The position numbers and the translations under genes are program-made. The notes beneath the pieces are model-generated. The model was given only the letters and a program-made list of their open reading frames with translations. It did not search any database and was not told the origin of the DNA. From assembly GCA_965279085.1 (NCBI GenBank), contig OZ257149.1, positions 4,278,001 to 4,342,000 on the forward strand: a stretch of DNA of 64,000 nucleotides, given 5' to 3'. This document shows, one piece after another, positions 28,525-37,989 of the stretch. Position 1 is the first letter of the stretch. Every line of letters begins with the position of its first letter. This DNA comes from UBA7672 sp965279085. Lineage in GTDB: Bacteria > Pseudomonadota > Alphaproteobacteria > Caulobacterales > Hyphomonadaceae.

Positions 28525-29062
28525 CCAGAAATTCTTCCGCGCGCCGACCGTGGAGACGGAAAGGCTGCGCCTGCGCGCACACACCGCCACCGATTTCGAG
28601 GCGAGCCTGCCGATGTGGAACGATCCCATCGTCACGCGCTTCATCGGCGGCCGACCCTATACGGCGGAAGAGGTGTGGCAGCGGCTGCAGCGCTACGCGG
28701 GATCGTGGGTGCTGCTCGGCCACGGCTTCTGGGCCATCGAGGAGAAGGCGTCGGGCAAGATCGTCGGCGAGATCGGCATCATGGACGCCAAGCGCGAGAT
28801 GGATCCGCCGTTCGGCGGGGATCGTGAGTTCGGCTGGGCGCTGCTGCCCAACGCGCATGGCAAGGGCTATGCGAGCGAGGCGCTGCAGGCGGCGCTGGAT
28901 TGGGAAGCGGATGTGTTCGGTGCGCCGTGCGTCGTCGCGATGATCGATCCGGACAATATGGCTTCGATCAAGCTTGCGAAGAAATTCGGCTTCGTTGAGC
29001 GCGCGCGGGCGATCTACAAGGGCGTGCCCACGATCCAGTTCGAGTTGCGGAGGCGCAAATGA
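28505..29062 (+). CDS. GNAT-family N-acetyltransferase
   Basis: A 185-residue acetyltransferase of the RimJ/RimL type. It begins with T-E-R-L-R-L-R and contains the acetyl-CoA loop (E-F-G-W-A-L-L-P-N-A-H-G-K-G-Y-A) and the end motif N-x-A-S-I-K-L-A-K-K-F-G-F. The ATG at 28505 lies inside the end of astB, and its own stop overlaps glpK, so it is translated within the operon. The substrate may be an amino acid or small amine, but the sequence does not reveal it. Confidence 0.88.
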   Translation: MTSSASDQKFFRAPTVETERLRLRAHTATDFEASLPMWNDPIVTRFIGGRPYTAEEVWQRLQRYAGSWVLLGHGFWAIEEKASGKIVGEIGIMDAKREMDPPFGGDREFGWALLPNAHGKGYASEALQAALDWEADVFGAPCVVAMIDPDNMASIKLAKKFGFVERARAIYKGVPTIQFELRRRK

Positions 29063-30534
29063 GCGACGGCGTCATCCTCGCGCTCGACCAGGGCACAACC
29101 TCCAGCCGTGCCATGGCCATCGGTCTTGATGGATTGATCATTGCCTCGGCGCAGGAAGAATTCCCGCAGATATTCCCGCATTCCGGCTGGGTGGAGCACG
29201 ATCCGGAAGCGATCTGGCGCACGCAGCGGCGGACGGCGGAGCAGACACTGGAACGGCTTGGTTCGCGGAAGGTCGCGGCGATCGGCGTGACGAACCAGCG
29301 CGAGACGGTCGTGGTGTGGGATCGCAAGACGGGTGAGGCGATCCACAACGCCATCGTCTGGCAGGACAGGCGCACGGCGGATCGTACGCAGGCGCTGGTA
29401 GATGCGGGGCATGAGGCGGCAGTCGCGGAAAAAACGGGGCTGGTCCTCGATCCATATTTCTCGGCCTCCAAGATCGCCTTCATTCTTGATGCCGTGTCTG
29501 GCGCGCGTGAGCGCGCGAAACGCGGAGAGCTCGCGGCGGGAACCATCGACTGCTTCCTGATCTGGCGGCTGACGGGCGGGCGCGTTCACGCGACCGACGC
29601 CACCAACGCCTCGCGTACCTCGCTCTACGATATCGTCGCCGGCCGCTGGGATCAGGGACTGTGCGACCTGTTCGGCGTGCCGATGTCGCTGCTGCCCGAG
29701 GTGAAGGATTCCGCCGCCGACTACGGCGTCAGCGACATCTTCGGGCCAAGCCTGCCGATCCGCGGCGTGGCGGGTGATCAGCAGGCGGCCCTGGTCGGGC
29801 AGGCCGGATTCGCTGCGGGTGACGTCAAATCCACCTACGGCACCGGCGGCTTCCTCGTCCTCAACACGGGCGCCAAGCTGAAACGCTCCAACTCCCGCCT
29901 TCTCGGCACCATCGCCTATCGCGTCGGCGGAAAGACGACCTACGCGCTAGAAGGCTCGATCCTGTCGGCAGGCTCCACGATCCAGTGGCTGCGCGACGAG
30001 CTCAAGATTGTCCGCGACGGTGCACACGCAGGCGAACTCGCGAAGTCGATCCCCGATACGGAAGGCGTCCACCTGGTGCCGGCCTTCGTCGGCCTCGGCG
30101 CGCCGCATTGGGATTCGAACGCACGCGGAGCCATCCTCGGCCTGCAGCGCGGCTCGACCATTGCCCACATCGCGCGCGCAGCGCTCGAAAGCGTAGCCTT
30201 CCAGACGGCGGAACTGCTTGAAGCGATGGCGAAGGACGGCGTCGTCCCGCAGCGCCTGCGCGTCGATGGCGGCATGGCGCGTAACGACTGGCTGCTGCAA
30301 TTCATGTCCGACATCCTCCGGATCGAGGTCGTCCGCCCCAAGAACACCGAAACCACCGCCCTCGGCGCCGCCATCCTCGCCGCCGTCGGTGCAGGCGAGT
30401 TCGTCTCGCTGGATGAAGCCGCTGCGCTCTGGAAGCTAGATCAGCGATTCAATCCGCAGATGCCGATTGCCGAGCGCGATACGCGCATGGCCGGATGGAA
30501 GCAGGCGATCGGTCGTGTGCTGGGTGCCGGATAG
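29059..30534 (+). CDS. glpK: Glycerol kinase
   Basis: FGGY-family kinase converting glycerol to sn-glycerol 3-phosphate with ATP. The N-terminal D-Q-G-T-T-S-S-R phosphate loop, the glycerol-binding segment G-W-V-E-H-D-P, the C-terminal A-D-Q/D-Q-Q-A type ATP motif (A-G-D-Q-Q-A-A) and T-E-T-T-A-L-G-A are present. A length of 491 residues is normal. Its start overlaps the GNAT stop, and ubiE begins on the base after its stop. No glpF or glpD adjoins it. Confidence 0.95.
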   Translation: MSDGVILALDQGTTSSRAMAIGLDGLIIASAQEEFPQIFPHSGWVEHDPEAIWRTQRRTAEQTLERLGSRKVAAIGVTNQRETVVVWDRKTGEAIHNAIVWQDRRTADRTQALVDAGHEAAVAEKTGLVLDPYFSASKIAFILDAVSGARERAKRGELAAGTIDCFLIWRLTGGRVHATDATNASRTSLYDIVAGRWDQGLCDLFGVPMSLLPEVKDSAADYGVSDIFGPSLPIRGVAGDQQAALVGQAGFAAGDVKSTYGTGGFLVLNTGAKLKRSNSRLLGTIAYRVGGKTTYALEGSILSAGSTIQWLRDELKIVRDGAHAGELAKSIPDTEGVHLVPAFVGLGAPHWDSNARGAILGLQRGSTIAHIARAALESVAFQTAELLEAMAKDGVVPQRLRVDGGMARNDWLLQFMSDILRIEVVRPKNTETTALGAAILAAVGAGEFVSLDEAAALWKLDQRFNPQMPIAERDTRMAGWKQAIGRVLGAG

Positions 30535-31284
30535 GTGACAGCTGAGCAGCCAGCCGAGGCGTCTGGCGAAGGCGGCAACGCCGCCGGTTTCGCATCCTCG
30601 GCAGACAACGTGTTCTCCCGCATCGCGGGCCGCTACGATCTGCTCTGCGATCTGTTCAGTCTCGGCATGCACCGCCTCTGGAAGCGTGGAATGGCGAAGC
30701 GCATGACGCGGCATCCCGGCGCGGTGGTGCTGGATGTCGCCTCAGGCACTGGGGACATACCGCTCCGCCTGCTGGCGCGCGGCGGCGCTCCGAAGTCGCT
30801 GTTCGTAACAGACCTGTGCGAGCAGATGCTGGCCATCGCGCGCCGCCGACTGGACACGGCCTCCAACATCTCGTTCGCGCTTCTCGACGCTGAACGGATG
30901 CCCGGCTGGGCGCCGGAAAGCGTCGATGTCTATTCGATCTCGTTCGGCATGAAGATCTGCGACCGGCAGGCCGTGATGAAAGAAGCTTTCCGCGTTCTGA
31001 AGCCGGGAGGCACATTCTACTGCCTCGAGGCCGCGCGCATTCCGCTGCCATGGCTGCATTGGCTTTATCTCGCTTACATGGGCTGGTGCATGCCGCTCAT
31101 CGGCAGGCTGGCGACGGGCGGAGACGCCAGCGCCTATCTCTACCTCCTTCGCGGCGTCCGCGAATTCCCCGATCAGGCGGCGTTCACATCCGAACTTGAA
31201 GCAATCGGCTTCCGGGATGTCAGCTGGCGCAACATGACGTTCGGCATCGTCGCCCTCCACGAAGCTAGAAAACCGGAGCAATGA
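30535..31284 (+). CDS. ubiE: UbiE/COQ5-family quinone methyltransferase
   Basis: SAM-dependent C-methyltransferase. The SAM-binding motif V-L-D-V-A-S-G-T-G-D lies near residues 64-74. The family motifs near F-R-V-L-K-P-G-G and the C-terminal W-R-N-M-T-F-G-I-V-A-L-H identify the UbiE group, which methylates demethylubiquinone or demethylmenaquinone. The GTG start directly follows the glpK stop, so translation is coupled. Because most alphaproteobacteria keep ubiE near ubiB, this could be a second family member with a different substrate. Confidence 0.78.
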   Translation: MTAEQPAEASGEGGNAAGFASSADNVFSRIAGRYDLLCDLFSLGMHRLWKRGMAKRMTRHPGAVVLDVASGTGDIPLRLLARGGAPKSLFVTDLCEQMLAIARRRLDTASNISFALLDAERMPGWAPESVDVYSISFGMKICDRQAVMKEAFRVLKPGGTFYCLEAARIPLPWLHWLYLAYMGWCMPLIGRLATGGDASAYLYLLRGVREFPDQAAFTSELEAIGFRDVSWRNMTFGIVALHEARKPEQ

Positions 31285-31350
31285 TTTTCACTGGCCCGAT
31301 TTCGGCCCGAATTCGCCACCACGTTCCTGCCCGGCAAGACGGGGGCGATC

Positions 31351-32289
31351 ATGAAGCGCGGGGTCGGGATCAGTGTGCTGGTCGCGCCATTGCTTGGCGG
31401 ATGCCTCTCCTGGTCGGTCGACGAGTCCTGGTTCTTCCAGCCGCAACCGCGCAGCGAGAAGGCGACCACCGTCGGGGAACTAAAGCTCGACGACGAGAGC
31501 CGCCTCGCCACACACGGCCCCTTCACCCGCGATTTCGGCCGCGTCTTTCCGAACCTGTCCGACCGTATCCCCGCGAAGATCGCGCATGACTTCGTCTCGC
31601 TCGGTGGCGAACGCATCGCCATCACGCGCATCGCGGGTGCCAATGGATCGGCGGATGAACCGCTGATCGTTCACTGCAGCGGCCAGTCCGGCGACCGGCG
31701 CAGTCACGGCACGATCTACGCCGCCAAGCTGCTCCCATGGGGCGAGGCGATGCTTGTCGACTATCCCGGCTATGGCGACAGCACGGGGCAGGCCACCACG
31801 CCCGCCATGCTCGCCTTCCAGAACGACTTCGCAGCTTATCTCGATGCCGCCGCGGCCAGCCGCCCGCTGATCCTGTGGGGTCATTCCCTCGGCGGCCCGG
31901 TCTGCGCCGCCATCGCTAGCGAGAGTCGGCAGGCCGACGCCGTGATACTCGAAACAACCGGGCCCAGCTTCGCCGCCATCATGGATGTGCGGAAGCCGTG
32001 GTTCACCCCGCCCATGCTTCAGCTCGAACTTACCGAAGGCCTCAAGGGCTACGACATCCCCGCTGCTCTCAAGGGTTTCACCGGTCCAATCCTCGTCACC
32101 GCCGCCGGGCGCGACGCGACCTTTCCGCTTGCCCTCGAAAAGTCCGTCGCCGACCAGCTGAAAGCCGAAGGCCTCGCCGTCACCTATCTCGAATACGAGG
32201 CGGCCGATCACATGAACACGGCCCTCAACGGCTTTTTCGTGCGCGACGCCTCAGGCTTTTTCGCGAACGTGACCAACAGTCGCCATTAG
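31351..32289 (+). CDS. Lipoprotein alpha/beta hydrolase
   Basis: A 312-residue protein with a lipoprotein signal peptide (lipobox L-L-G-G-C, acylated C18) and an alpha/beta-hydrolase fold. The nucleophile elbow is G-H-S-L-G-G, preceded by D-Y-P-G-Y-G-D-S. An aspartate and a histidine (A-A-D-H) occur in the expected C-terminal places. It is probably anchored to the outer or inner membrane. The substrate is unknown. It lies 66 bases after ubiE and just upstream of the HMG-CoA lyase gene. Confidence 0.82.
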   Translation: MKRGVGISVLVAPLLGGCLSWSVDESWFFQPQPRSEKATTVGELKLDDESRLATHGPFTRDFGRVFPNLSDRIPAKIAHDFVSLGGERIAITRIAGANGSADEPLIVHCSGQSGDRRSHGTIYAAKLLPWGEAMLVDYPGYGDSTGQATTPAMLAFQNDFAAYLDAAAASRPLILWGHSLGGPVCAAIASESRQADAVILETTGPSFAAIMDVRKPWFTPPMLQLELTEGLKGYDIPAALKGFTGPILVTAAGRDATFPLALEKSVADQLKAEGLAVTYLEYEAADHMNTALNGFFVRDASGFFANVTNSRH

Positions 32290-32341
32290 GGGCCGGCGAA
32301 GGGGGCTCGCAACGCCGCCGGCAGCCGCTATCATGCGCGCC

Positions 32342-33244
32342 ATGAACACACGCATCGAAATGGTCGAGGTCTCGCCCCGCGACGGGCTGCAGAACGAGCC
32401 CGGATTCTCTCCGACGGCAGACAAGCTTGAACTTATCTCCCGCGCCATCGCTGCCGGCTCGAAGCGCATCGAGGTCGCCAGCTTCGTCCACCCCGGCCGC
32501 GTGCCGCAAATGGCCGACGCCGAAGCCGTCTGCGCGGCCCTGCCGAAGCGCGACGCGAAGGACGTCACCTATATCGGTCTCGTGCTCAACAAGCGCGGCG
32601 CCCTCCGCGCGCTCGAAACGCAGGTCCACGAACTCGGCGCCGTCATCTCCGCCAGCGATGGCTTCGGCACGCGCAACCAGGGCCGCACGTCCGACGAGAC
32701 GGTCGAAGACGCTATCGAGATCATCCGTCTCGCGAAGGAGCACGGCCGCACCGCGCAGGCCACCATCTCAGTCGCCTTCGGCTGCCCCTTCGATGGCGAG
32801 ATCGCAGCTTCACGTGTCGCGGACCTCGCTCGCAAGGTCGCCGCCTCCAGCCCGCGCGAGATCGCGCTGGGCGACACAATCGGCGTTGCGGTACCCGCGC
32901 AAGTGAAAACCGTCATGGCCGCAGTGAAAGCCGCCGCGCCCGGCATCCCGATCCGTCTCCACTTCCATGACACGCGCAACACTGCCGTCGCCAACGCATG
33001 GGCCGGCGTCGAATCCGGCGCCACGACGATCGACGCTTCCATCGGCGGCATAGGCGGCTGCCCCTTCGCGCCCAACGCTACCGGCAACGTGGCCACCGAA
33101 GACGTGCAATACATGCTGCAACGCTCCGGCATCGAAACCGGCCTCAGCCTCGATGGCCTGATCGATACTGCGAAATGGCTCACCACAAAAATGGGCCGCA
33201 CGCTCCCGGGCCTCGTTAGCCGTGCGGGCGGTTTCCCGAAATGA
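32342..33244 (+). CDS. mvaB: Hydroxymethylglutaryl-CoA lyase
   Basis: Cleaves HMG-CoA to acetyl-CoA and acetoacetate, the last step of leucine breakdown. It opens with V-E-V-S-P-R-D-G-L-Q-N-E, the conserved metal-binding and substrate loop of this DRE-TIM enzyme group. The lyase signature G-G-C-P-F-A-P-N-A-T-G-N, with its catalytic cysteine, is present. About 300 residues is normal. An ATG three codons upstream is an alternative start. Its stop overlaps the CoA-transferase start by 4 bases, so the two act together. Confidence 0.92.
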   Translation: MNTRIEMVEVSPRDGLQNEPGFSPTADKLELISRAIAAGSKRIEVASFVHPGRVPQMADAEAVCAALPKRDAKDVTYIGLVLNKRGALRALETQVHELGAVISASDGFGTRNQGRTSDETVEDAIEIIRLAKEHGRTAQATISVAFGCPFDGEIAASRVADLARKVAASSPREIALGDTIGVAVPAQVKTVMAAVKAAAPGIPIRLHFHDTRNTAVANAWAGVESGATTIDASIGGIGGCPFAPNATGNVATEDVQYMLQRSGIETGLSLDGLIDTAKWLTTKMGRTLPGLVSRAGGFPK

Positions 33245-34425
33245 GCGGACCGCTCGAAGGCCTGCGCGTCATCGAGATGGGCTCGCTGATAGCGGGTCCG
33301 TTCTGCGGACAGCTCATGGGCGACATGGGCGCGGACATCATCAAGATCGAGGCGCCGGGAGAGGGCGATCCAATGCGCAAATGGGGCCAGGGCGCGAAGC
33401 CCGCCTGGTGGCGCGTCATCGCCCGCAACAAGCGCTCCGTCGCGCTCGACCTGCGCAAGCCCGAAGGCCAGCGCATCGCCCGCGACCTTGCCGCCAAGGC
33501 CGACATCCTCATCGAGAATTTCCGCCCCGGTACGCTCGAAAAATGGGGGATGTCTCCCGCAGCGCTCCACGCCATCAATCCCGGCCTGATCATCGTCCGC
33601 GTCTCTGGCTACGGCCAAACCGGCCCCTACGCCGATCGCGCGGGCTTCGGCCTTGTCGGCGAGGCAATGGGCGGATGGCGCGCCATCGTCGGCGAGCCGG
33701 ATCGTCCGCCCGCGCGCATGGGCGTCTCCATCGGCGACACGCTGGCCGCCACCTATGGCTGCATGGGCGCGCTCGCGGCGCTCCATCATCGCGCGCAGAC
33801 CGGGCGCGGGCAGGTGATCGACTCGGCGCTTTACGAGTCCGTCCTGCAGGTGATGGAATCCCTCATCGCCGACTACGGCGCCTCCGGCCACTCGCGCGAG
33901 CGGACCGGCTCCATCCTCCCGCGCATCGCGCCCTCCAACGCCTATCCGTGCAGCGACGGCGACATCGTCATCGGCGCGAACCAGGACAATCTCTTCCAGC
34001 GTTTCTGCGAAGCCATCGGCCATCCCGAATGGGCCGCCGATCCACGCTACAAGACCCACCTTGCCCGCGCCGAAGTGCAGGCCGAACTCGACGAGATGAT
34101 CTCGGCGTGGACGCGCAAGCACACCGTCGCCGAGATCGATGCCCTGATGGTCAAGGCCGGCGTTCCCGCGGGCCCGATCAATCGCCCGGGGCAGATCATC
34201 GCCGACCCGCACGTCCTCGCCCGAAATGCCATTCACTGGGAGGATCACCCAGAGCTGGGCCGCATACCGATGCAGAATGTTTTCCCCAGATTCTCGGAAA
34301 CGCAGGGCGAAGTCCGCCGCCCTGCGCCCGATCTGGTCGGCCAGCATACGGACGAGGTTCTGGGCGAAGTGCTGGGCTTTGCGGCCGAAGATCTCTCGCA
34401 ACTGCGCGAGAATGGCGTCATCTGA
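33241..34425 (+). CDS. CaiB/BaiF-family (type III) CoA-transferase
   Basis: Formyl-CoA/carnitine/glutarate-type CoA-transferase moving CoA between acyl donors and acceptors. The active-site aspartate D166 lies in V-S-I-G-D-T. The N-terminal segment (V-I-E-M-G-S-L-I-A-G-P-F-C-G) and N-K-R-S-V-A-L-D are typical. It is 394 residues and translationally coupled to HMG-CoA lyase. A dicarboxylate such as glutarate or 3-hydroxy-3-methylglutarate, made into a CoA ester for the lyase, is a reasonable inference but unproven. Confidence 0.9.
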   Translation: MSGPLEGLRVIEMGSLIAGPFCGQLMGDMGADIIKIEAPGEGDPMRKWGQGAKPAWWRVIARNKRSVALDLRKPEGQRIARDLAAKADILIENFRPGTLEKWGMSPAALHAINPGLIIVRVSGYGQTGPYADRAGFGLVGEAMGGWRAIVGEPDRPPARMGVSIGDTLAATYGCMGALAALHHRAQTGRGQVIDSALYESVLQVMESLIADYGASGHSRERTGSILPRIAPSNAYPCSDGDIVIGANQDNLFQRFCEAIGHPEWAADPRYKTHLARAEVQAELDEMISAWTRKHTVAEIDALMVKAGVPAGPINRPGQIIADPHVLARNAIHWEDHPELGRIPMQNVFPRFSETQGEVRRPAPDLVGQHTDEVLGEVLGFAAEDLSQLRENGVI

Positions 34426-34533
34426 CCCCGCCACGCTCGAAAGCCCTGCATTTTCGATCTGAAATCGGGGTTTTGTCCCGGCCCCGCACCGGACTATCTT
34501 GCTGAAATAGATTCCTGCGATTGGAGACTTGGC

Positions 34534-35364
34534 ATGTGTGACAATCATCATGACGTCGCTGCCCCCCGTATTGTGTCGCTTGAGGGCATGCACCGCCGCG
34601 ATATCGTGAAGCGCCTCTGGGCCGGCACGATGCTGATCGGCGTGGCCGGGGCGACGGGCGGATGCGAAAGCGCCGCCGAATTCCTCGCGCCGTCCGATGC
34701 CGATCTCGTGCCGCTGGCCGCGCAGGCCTGGGCCGAAACGAAATCGCAGACGCCGATCTCCAAGGATGCCAAGGGCAATGCCCGCCTGCAGGCCGTGGGC
34801 CAGAAGATCGCCAGCGTCGCCTCCATTGACAACGCGCAGTGGGAATTCGTCCTGTTCGACAGCAACGAGAAGAACGCCTTCTGCCTTCCGGGCGGCAAGG
34901 TCGGCTTCTACAAGGGCCTGCTCGACTTCGTGGACAATGACGCGCAGATCGCGGCCGTTGTCGGTCACGAAGTCGGCCACGTCGCGCTTCGTCATGCAGC
35001 GCGACGCATGGGACAGGAAGCGCTCACCAGCGTGCTTATCCAGGGCGGCGGCGCCCTGCTTGGTTCGCAGGTGAAGATGAGCTCTGACGTGCTGCAAGGC
35101 GTGATGGCTGCCGCCGGCGCGGGCGCGCAGGTCGGAGTGCTGCTGCCGTTCAGCCGCTCGAACGAAACGGATGCTGACCGGGTCGGCGTCGATTACATGA
35201 GCCGCACGGGCTACGACGTGAAGCAGGCCGTGCGCCTGTGGGAGAAGATGGGCGCGGCCTCGACCGAACGTCCGCAGGAGTGGATGTCCACCCACCCGAA
35301 CCCCGAAAGCCGCGTCGCCGATCTCAAGGCCTACATCACGTCCAAGGGCTACGCGACGTTCTGA
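34534..35364 (+). CDS. M48-family metallopeptidase, probable lipoprotein
   Basis: A 276-residue peptidase. The zinc site H145-E-V-G-H149 follows a membrane-proximal segment, with further glutamate N-E-T-D-A-D-R about 55 residues later. An N-terminal twin-arginine-like R-R plus hydrophobic stretch ends in a G-G-C lipobox near residue 43, so it is probably exported and anchored. Such loosely folded M48 (LoiP/YcaL-type) enzymes act in outer-membrane protein quality control. The true start may be the ATG at codon 19. Confidence 0.85.
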   Translation: MCDNHHDVAAPRIVSLEGMHRRDIVKRLWAGTMLIGVAGATGGCESAAEFLAPSDADLVPLAAQAWAETKSQTPISKDAKGNARLQAVGQKIASVASIDNAQWEFVLFDSNEKNAFCLPGGKVGFYKGLLDFVDNDAQIAAVVGHEVGHVALRHAARRMGQEALTSVLIQGGGALLGSQVKMSSDVLQGVMAAAGAGAQVGVLLPFSRSNETDADRVGVDYMSRTGYDVKQAVRLWEKMGAASTERPQEWMSTHPNPESRVADLKAYITSKGYATF

Positions 35365-35382
35365 TGTGTGAAGGCGAGGGCG

Positions 35383-36177
35383 TCATGCCCTCGCTTGCCT
35401 CACCTGACGCGGTTCGTAGATCGCCCAGTGCCTGCAGCTGGCTATGAAGCGCCCGGCTGACAGCATATGCACGTCGAGCACCACCATCAGGTGGCCCTTG
35501 GTGTCGATATTGTCAGACACCGTGGCGCGTACTTCCAGTTCTTCGCCATCGTGCAGAAGGCTGTGGAAGCTGATGTCGCTCTCGACATGAATCCACGGTC
35601 CCAGCTTTACGTTGTCGGCGAGCACATAGTTGGCGCGGCGCAGCAGCCAGGCCGCGTTCGCGACCTTGCCCTCGTCGTAAAGCGCGGCGTCGTCGCGGAC
35701 GGCGGCGATATGGTCCAGCCCCTCTTTTTGCGTGTAGGTTTCATGGAGCACGCCGAGTGTCTGCCCCGGCTTGAGACTGGTCATCGACGCGGGAGGACGG
35801 CTGTCGAAATCGGGCATTTCGGCAACCGGCAGCAGACTTGTCGGCGTCTCCAAGCCGTGCGGCTTCGCGGAGCCCGTTGCGCATAGGTCGCCGCGCGCCG
35901 AGATGGAAAGGTCGAGACCTTCTACTGTCTCTTTCGCCATGATCTCAGCTGTGTCGCCATCGTAGACTGGCTTCACGAACCTGGCGCGCATCTGGCCGCC
36001 CGTCAGCCAGTCCTTGCCCCACTTCGCCATCGGCATGTGGGCGAGGTAAGCGAACACATCGACGCCCGGTACGAGACCTCCGGTGAAGCCGAACCGGCTG
36101 GCCACGGCGTCGTCGTGAATCTTGTTCTCGCTGGCGGTTGCCGTGTTGAAGGCGATGAGGGTACGTGTCGTTGTCAT
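35383..36177 (-). CDS. MaoC-like hot-dog protein
   Basis: A 264-residue cytosolic protein with a likely double hot-dog fold: an N-terminal segment H-D-D-A-V-A-S-R-F-G-F-T-G-G-L-V-P-G resembles hydratase-type R-hydratases and MaoC dehydratases. The second half has the same general pattern. It may hydrate or dehydrate enoyl-CoA substrates, or be a thioesterase, but the exact catalytic residues cannot be assigned. The ATG is preceded by a weak GGAG-like sequence. It is convergent with M48 and divergent from the esterase gene. Confidence 0.7.
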   Translation of the reverse strand: MTTTRTLIAFNTATASENKIHDDAVASRFGFTGGLVPGVDVFAYLAHMPMAKWGKDWLTGGQMRARFVKPVYDGDTAEIMAKETVEGLDLSISARGDLCATGSAKPHGLETPTSLLPVAEMPDFDSRPPASMTSLKPGQTLGVLHETYTQKEGLDHIAAVRDDAALYDEGKVANAAWLLRRANYVLADNVKLGPWIHVESDISFHSLLHDGEELEVRATVSDNIDTKGHLMVVLDVHMLSAGRFIASCRHWAIYEPRQVRQARA

Positions 36178-36261
36178 GGGCGGAGACGCTAGCTGCGCCC
36201 GGCCCCCTTGCAAGCACGAAAACTGGCTGCGATTGTCCACCGGTGTCAGGAAGAGGCGCCC

Positions 36262-37848
36262 ATGGTCATGAACCGACGTTTCGTGCTGGGCGCCGGCGCC
36301 GCCGCGATCTTAGCCGCCAATGCACACGCGCAAGCCAAGGCTCCCATCGCCACAACAAGATACGGCCGCGTGTCGGGCTTTACCGACAAGGGCGTCAGCG
36401 TCTTCAAAGGCATCCCCTATGGTGGCGACACGGCGCTGCGCCGCTTTCGTCCGCCCGCTCCACCGGCGCCGTGGCGCGGTGTGCTGCAGACAGTGGCTTT
36501 TGGTCCGCGTGCGCCTCAGCCAGCGGGCGGCCCGTCACAATTCTACCCCGTCCGCCAGGAGGAGCCGGTCAGCGAGGATATGCTGAAGCTGAATGTTTGG
36601 ACGCCGGCAGTGGGCGCGGGGAAGCGCCCGGTACTCGTCTATATCCACGGCGGAGGCTTCACGAACTACTCCGCCAACAGCGACCTTTATGACGGCGTCA
36701 ATCTCGCGCGGAAGGGCGACGCAGTCGTCGTCACGCTCAACCACCGCCTCAACCTCTTCGGCTTCCTCTATCTCGGCGCGATGGGCGGGGAAGCATATGC
36801 CGACAGCGGCAATGTCGGCATGCTCGATCTGGTCCTCGCGCTGCAGTGGGTGCGCGACAATATCGGCCAGTTCGGCGGCGACCCCGGCAACGTCACCATC
36901 TTCGGCCAGTCCGGCGGCGGCGCGAAATGTTCGGTGCTGATGGCGATGCCCGCCGCGCGCGGGCTCTTTCGTCGCGTGCTGACCATGAGCGGGCAGCAGG
37001 TCACCGTCACGCCCATTGAGATGGCCAGCAACAACACCCGCGGCGTCCTCGCACGCGCCGGCCTTACGCCGGAGACCGTCGACGGCCTCAAGTCGCTAAC
37101 GATGGAGCAGTTGATCGACGCTAGTCGCGGCTCGCGCTATTACGGCCCTGTACTGGATGGCCGTTCGATTCCCCGCCACCCGTTCGAGCCGGACGCTGCG
37201 CCGCTATCCCGCGATATCCCGATGATCATGGGCAACACGAAGGACGAGACGACGCTGCTGATCGGCGGCGGTGATCCATCCCTGTTCGAGCTGACGTGGG
37301 ACCAGTTGCCCGCTAAGATCGAGCAGCACATCAACTCCTACATCACCCCTATAACGCCGCAGGCCGCTGTCGCCTGGTATCGCGACCGCTTCCCCGAACT
37401 CACTCCCACGCAGACCTTCTTCCGCGCCACCACCGCCCTCCGCTCCTGGCGCGCGCAGATCATCCAGGCCGACCGCCGCGCAGCCCAACCCAACGCCGCG
37501 CCCATCTGGGTCTACCAGTTCGACTGGCAGAGCCCTGTCGCCGGTGGAAAGTGGGGCGCGACGCACACCGGCGACGTCCCGTTCTTCTTCGACAACATAG
37601 TCTACGGCGCCTCGATGAACGGCACCGGCGCCGACGCCCAGGCCCTCGCTACCCGCATGAGCGACGCCCTCATCGCCTACGCCCGCACCGGCGATCCCGC
37701 GACGCCGTCGCTTCCCGCATGGCCGCGTTACGATCTTGCTAAGCGCACAACGATGGTATTCGACAACGCATCCCGCGCCGTCGACGATCCGCGTGGCGAC
37801 GAGCGCCGCTTCGCGGGCCTGATCCCGTATCGCCAGCCAGGCACCTGA
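36262..37848 (+). CDS. Secreted type-B carboxylesterase
   Basis: A 528-residue esterase with a twin-arginine/Sec-type signal peptide (N-R-R-F-V-L-G-A-G then A-H-A-Q). The nucleophile elbow is G-Q-S-G-G-G, not the common G-E-S-A-G-G; the glutamate and histidine of the triad lie later. The oxyanion hole H-G-G-G-F is seen near residue 130. Family members hydrolyse carboxylic esters in the periplasm. The ATG at 36262 is preceded by AGGAAGAGG. Confidence 0.88.
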   Translation: MVMNRRFVLGAGAAAILAANAHAQAKAPIATTRYGRVSGFTDKGVSVFKGIPYGGDTALRRFRPPAPPAPWRGVLQTVAFGPRAPQPAGGPSQFYPVRQEEPVSEDMLKLNVWTPAVGAGKRPVLVYIHGGGFTNYSANSDLYDGVNLARKGDAVVVTLNHRLNLFGFLYLGAMGGEAYADSGNVGMLDLVLALQWVRDNIGQFGGDPGNVTIFGQSGGGAKCSVLMAMPAARGLFRRVLTMSGQQVTVTPIEMASNNTRGVLARAGLTPETVDGLKSLTMEQLIDASRGSRYYGPVLDGRSIPRHPFEPDAAPLSRDIPMIMGNTKDETTLLIGGGDPSLFELTWDQLPAKIEQHINSYITPITPQAAVAWYRDRFPELTPTQTFFRATTALRSWRAQIIQADRRAAQPNAAPIWVYQFDWQSPVAGGKWGATHTGDVPFFFDNIVYGASMNGTGADAQALATRMSDALIAYARTGDPATPSLPAWPRYDLAKRTTMVFDNASRAVDDPRGDERRFAGLIPYRQPGT

Positions 37849-37989
37849 CTTTCATAACTGAATCATCAGCAACAAAAATCATTTCGCAAGCCTGCGGTCT
37901 TCGGACTGCTCCCCAGCTTTCTTCCTGACTGTCCCGCTTGCACCTTTTCGGGGCTGCTATAGGTCCTGCCTCCACAAGAGGAATTTCGT

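Noticed and set aside
33222..34505. A 427-codon frame overlapping the CoA-transferase in another plus-strand frame
   Set aside because: Arg/Pro-rich shadow; the CaiB/BaiF frame carries the recognisable active site.
32569..35295. A 908-codon minus-strand frame opposite HMG-CoA lyase, CoA-transferase and M48 genes
   Set aside because: Three recognised genes lie on the plus strand; the minus frame is Arg/Ala/Gly-rich with no family similarity.
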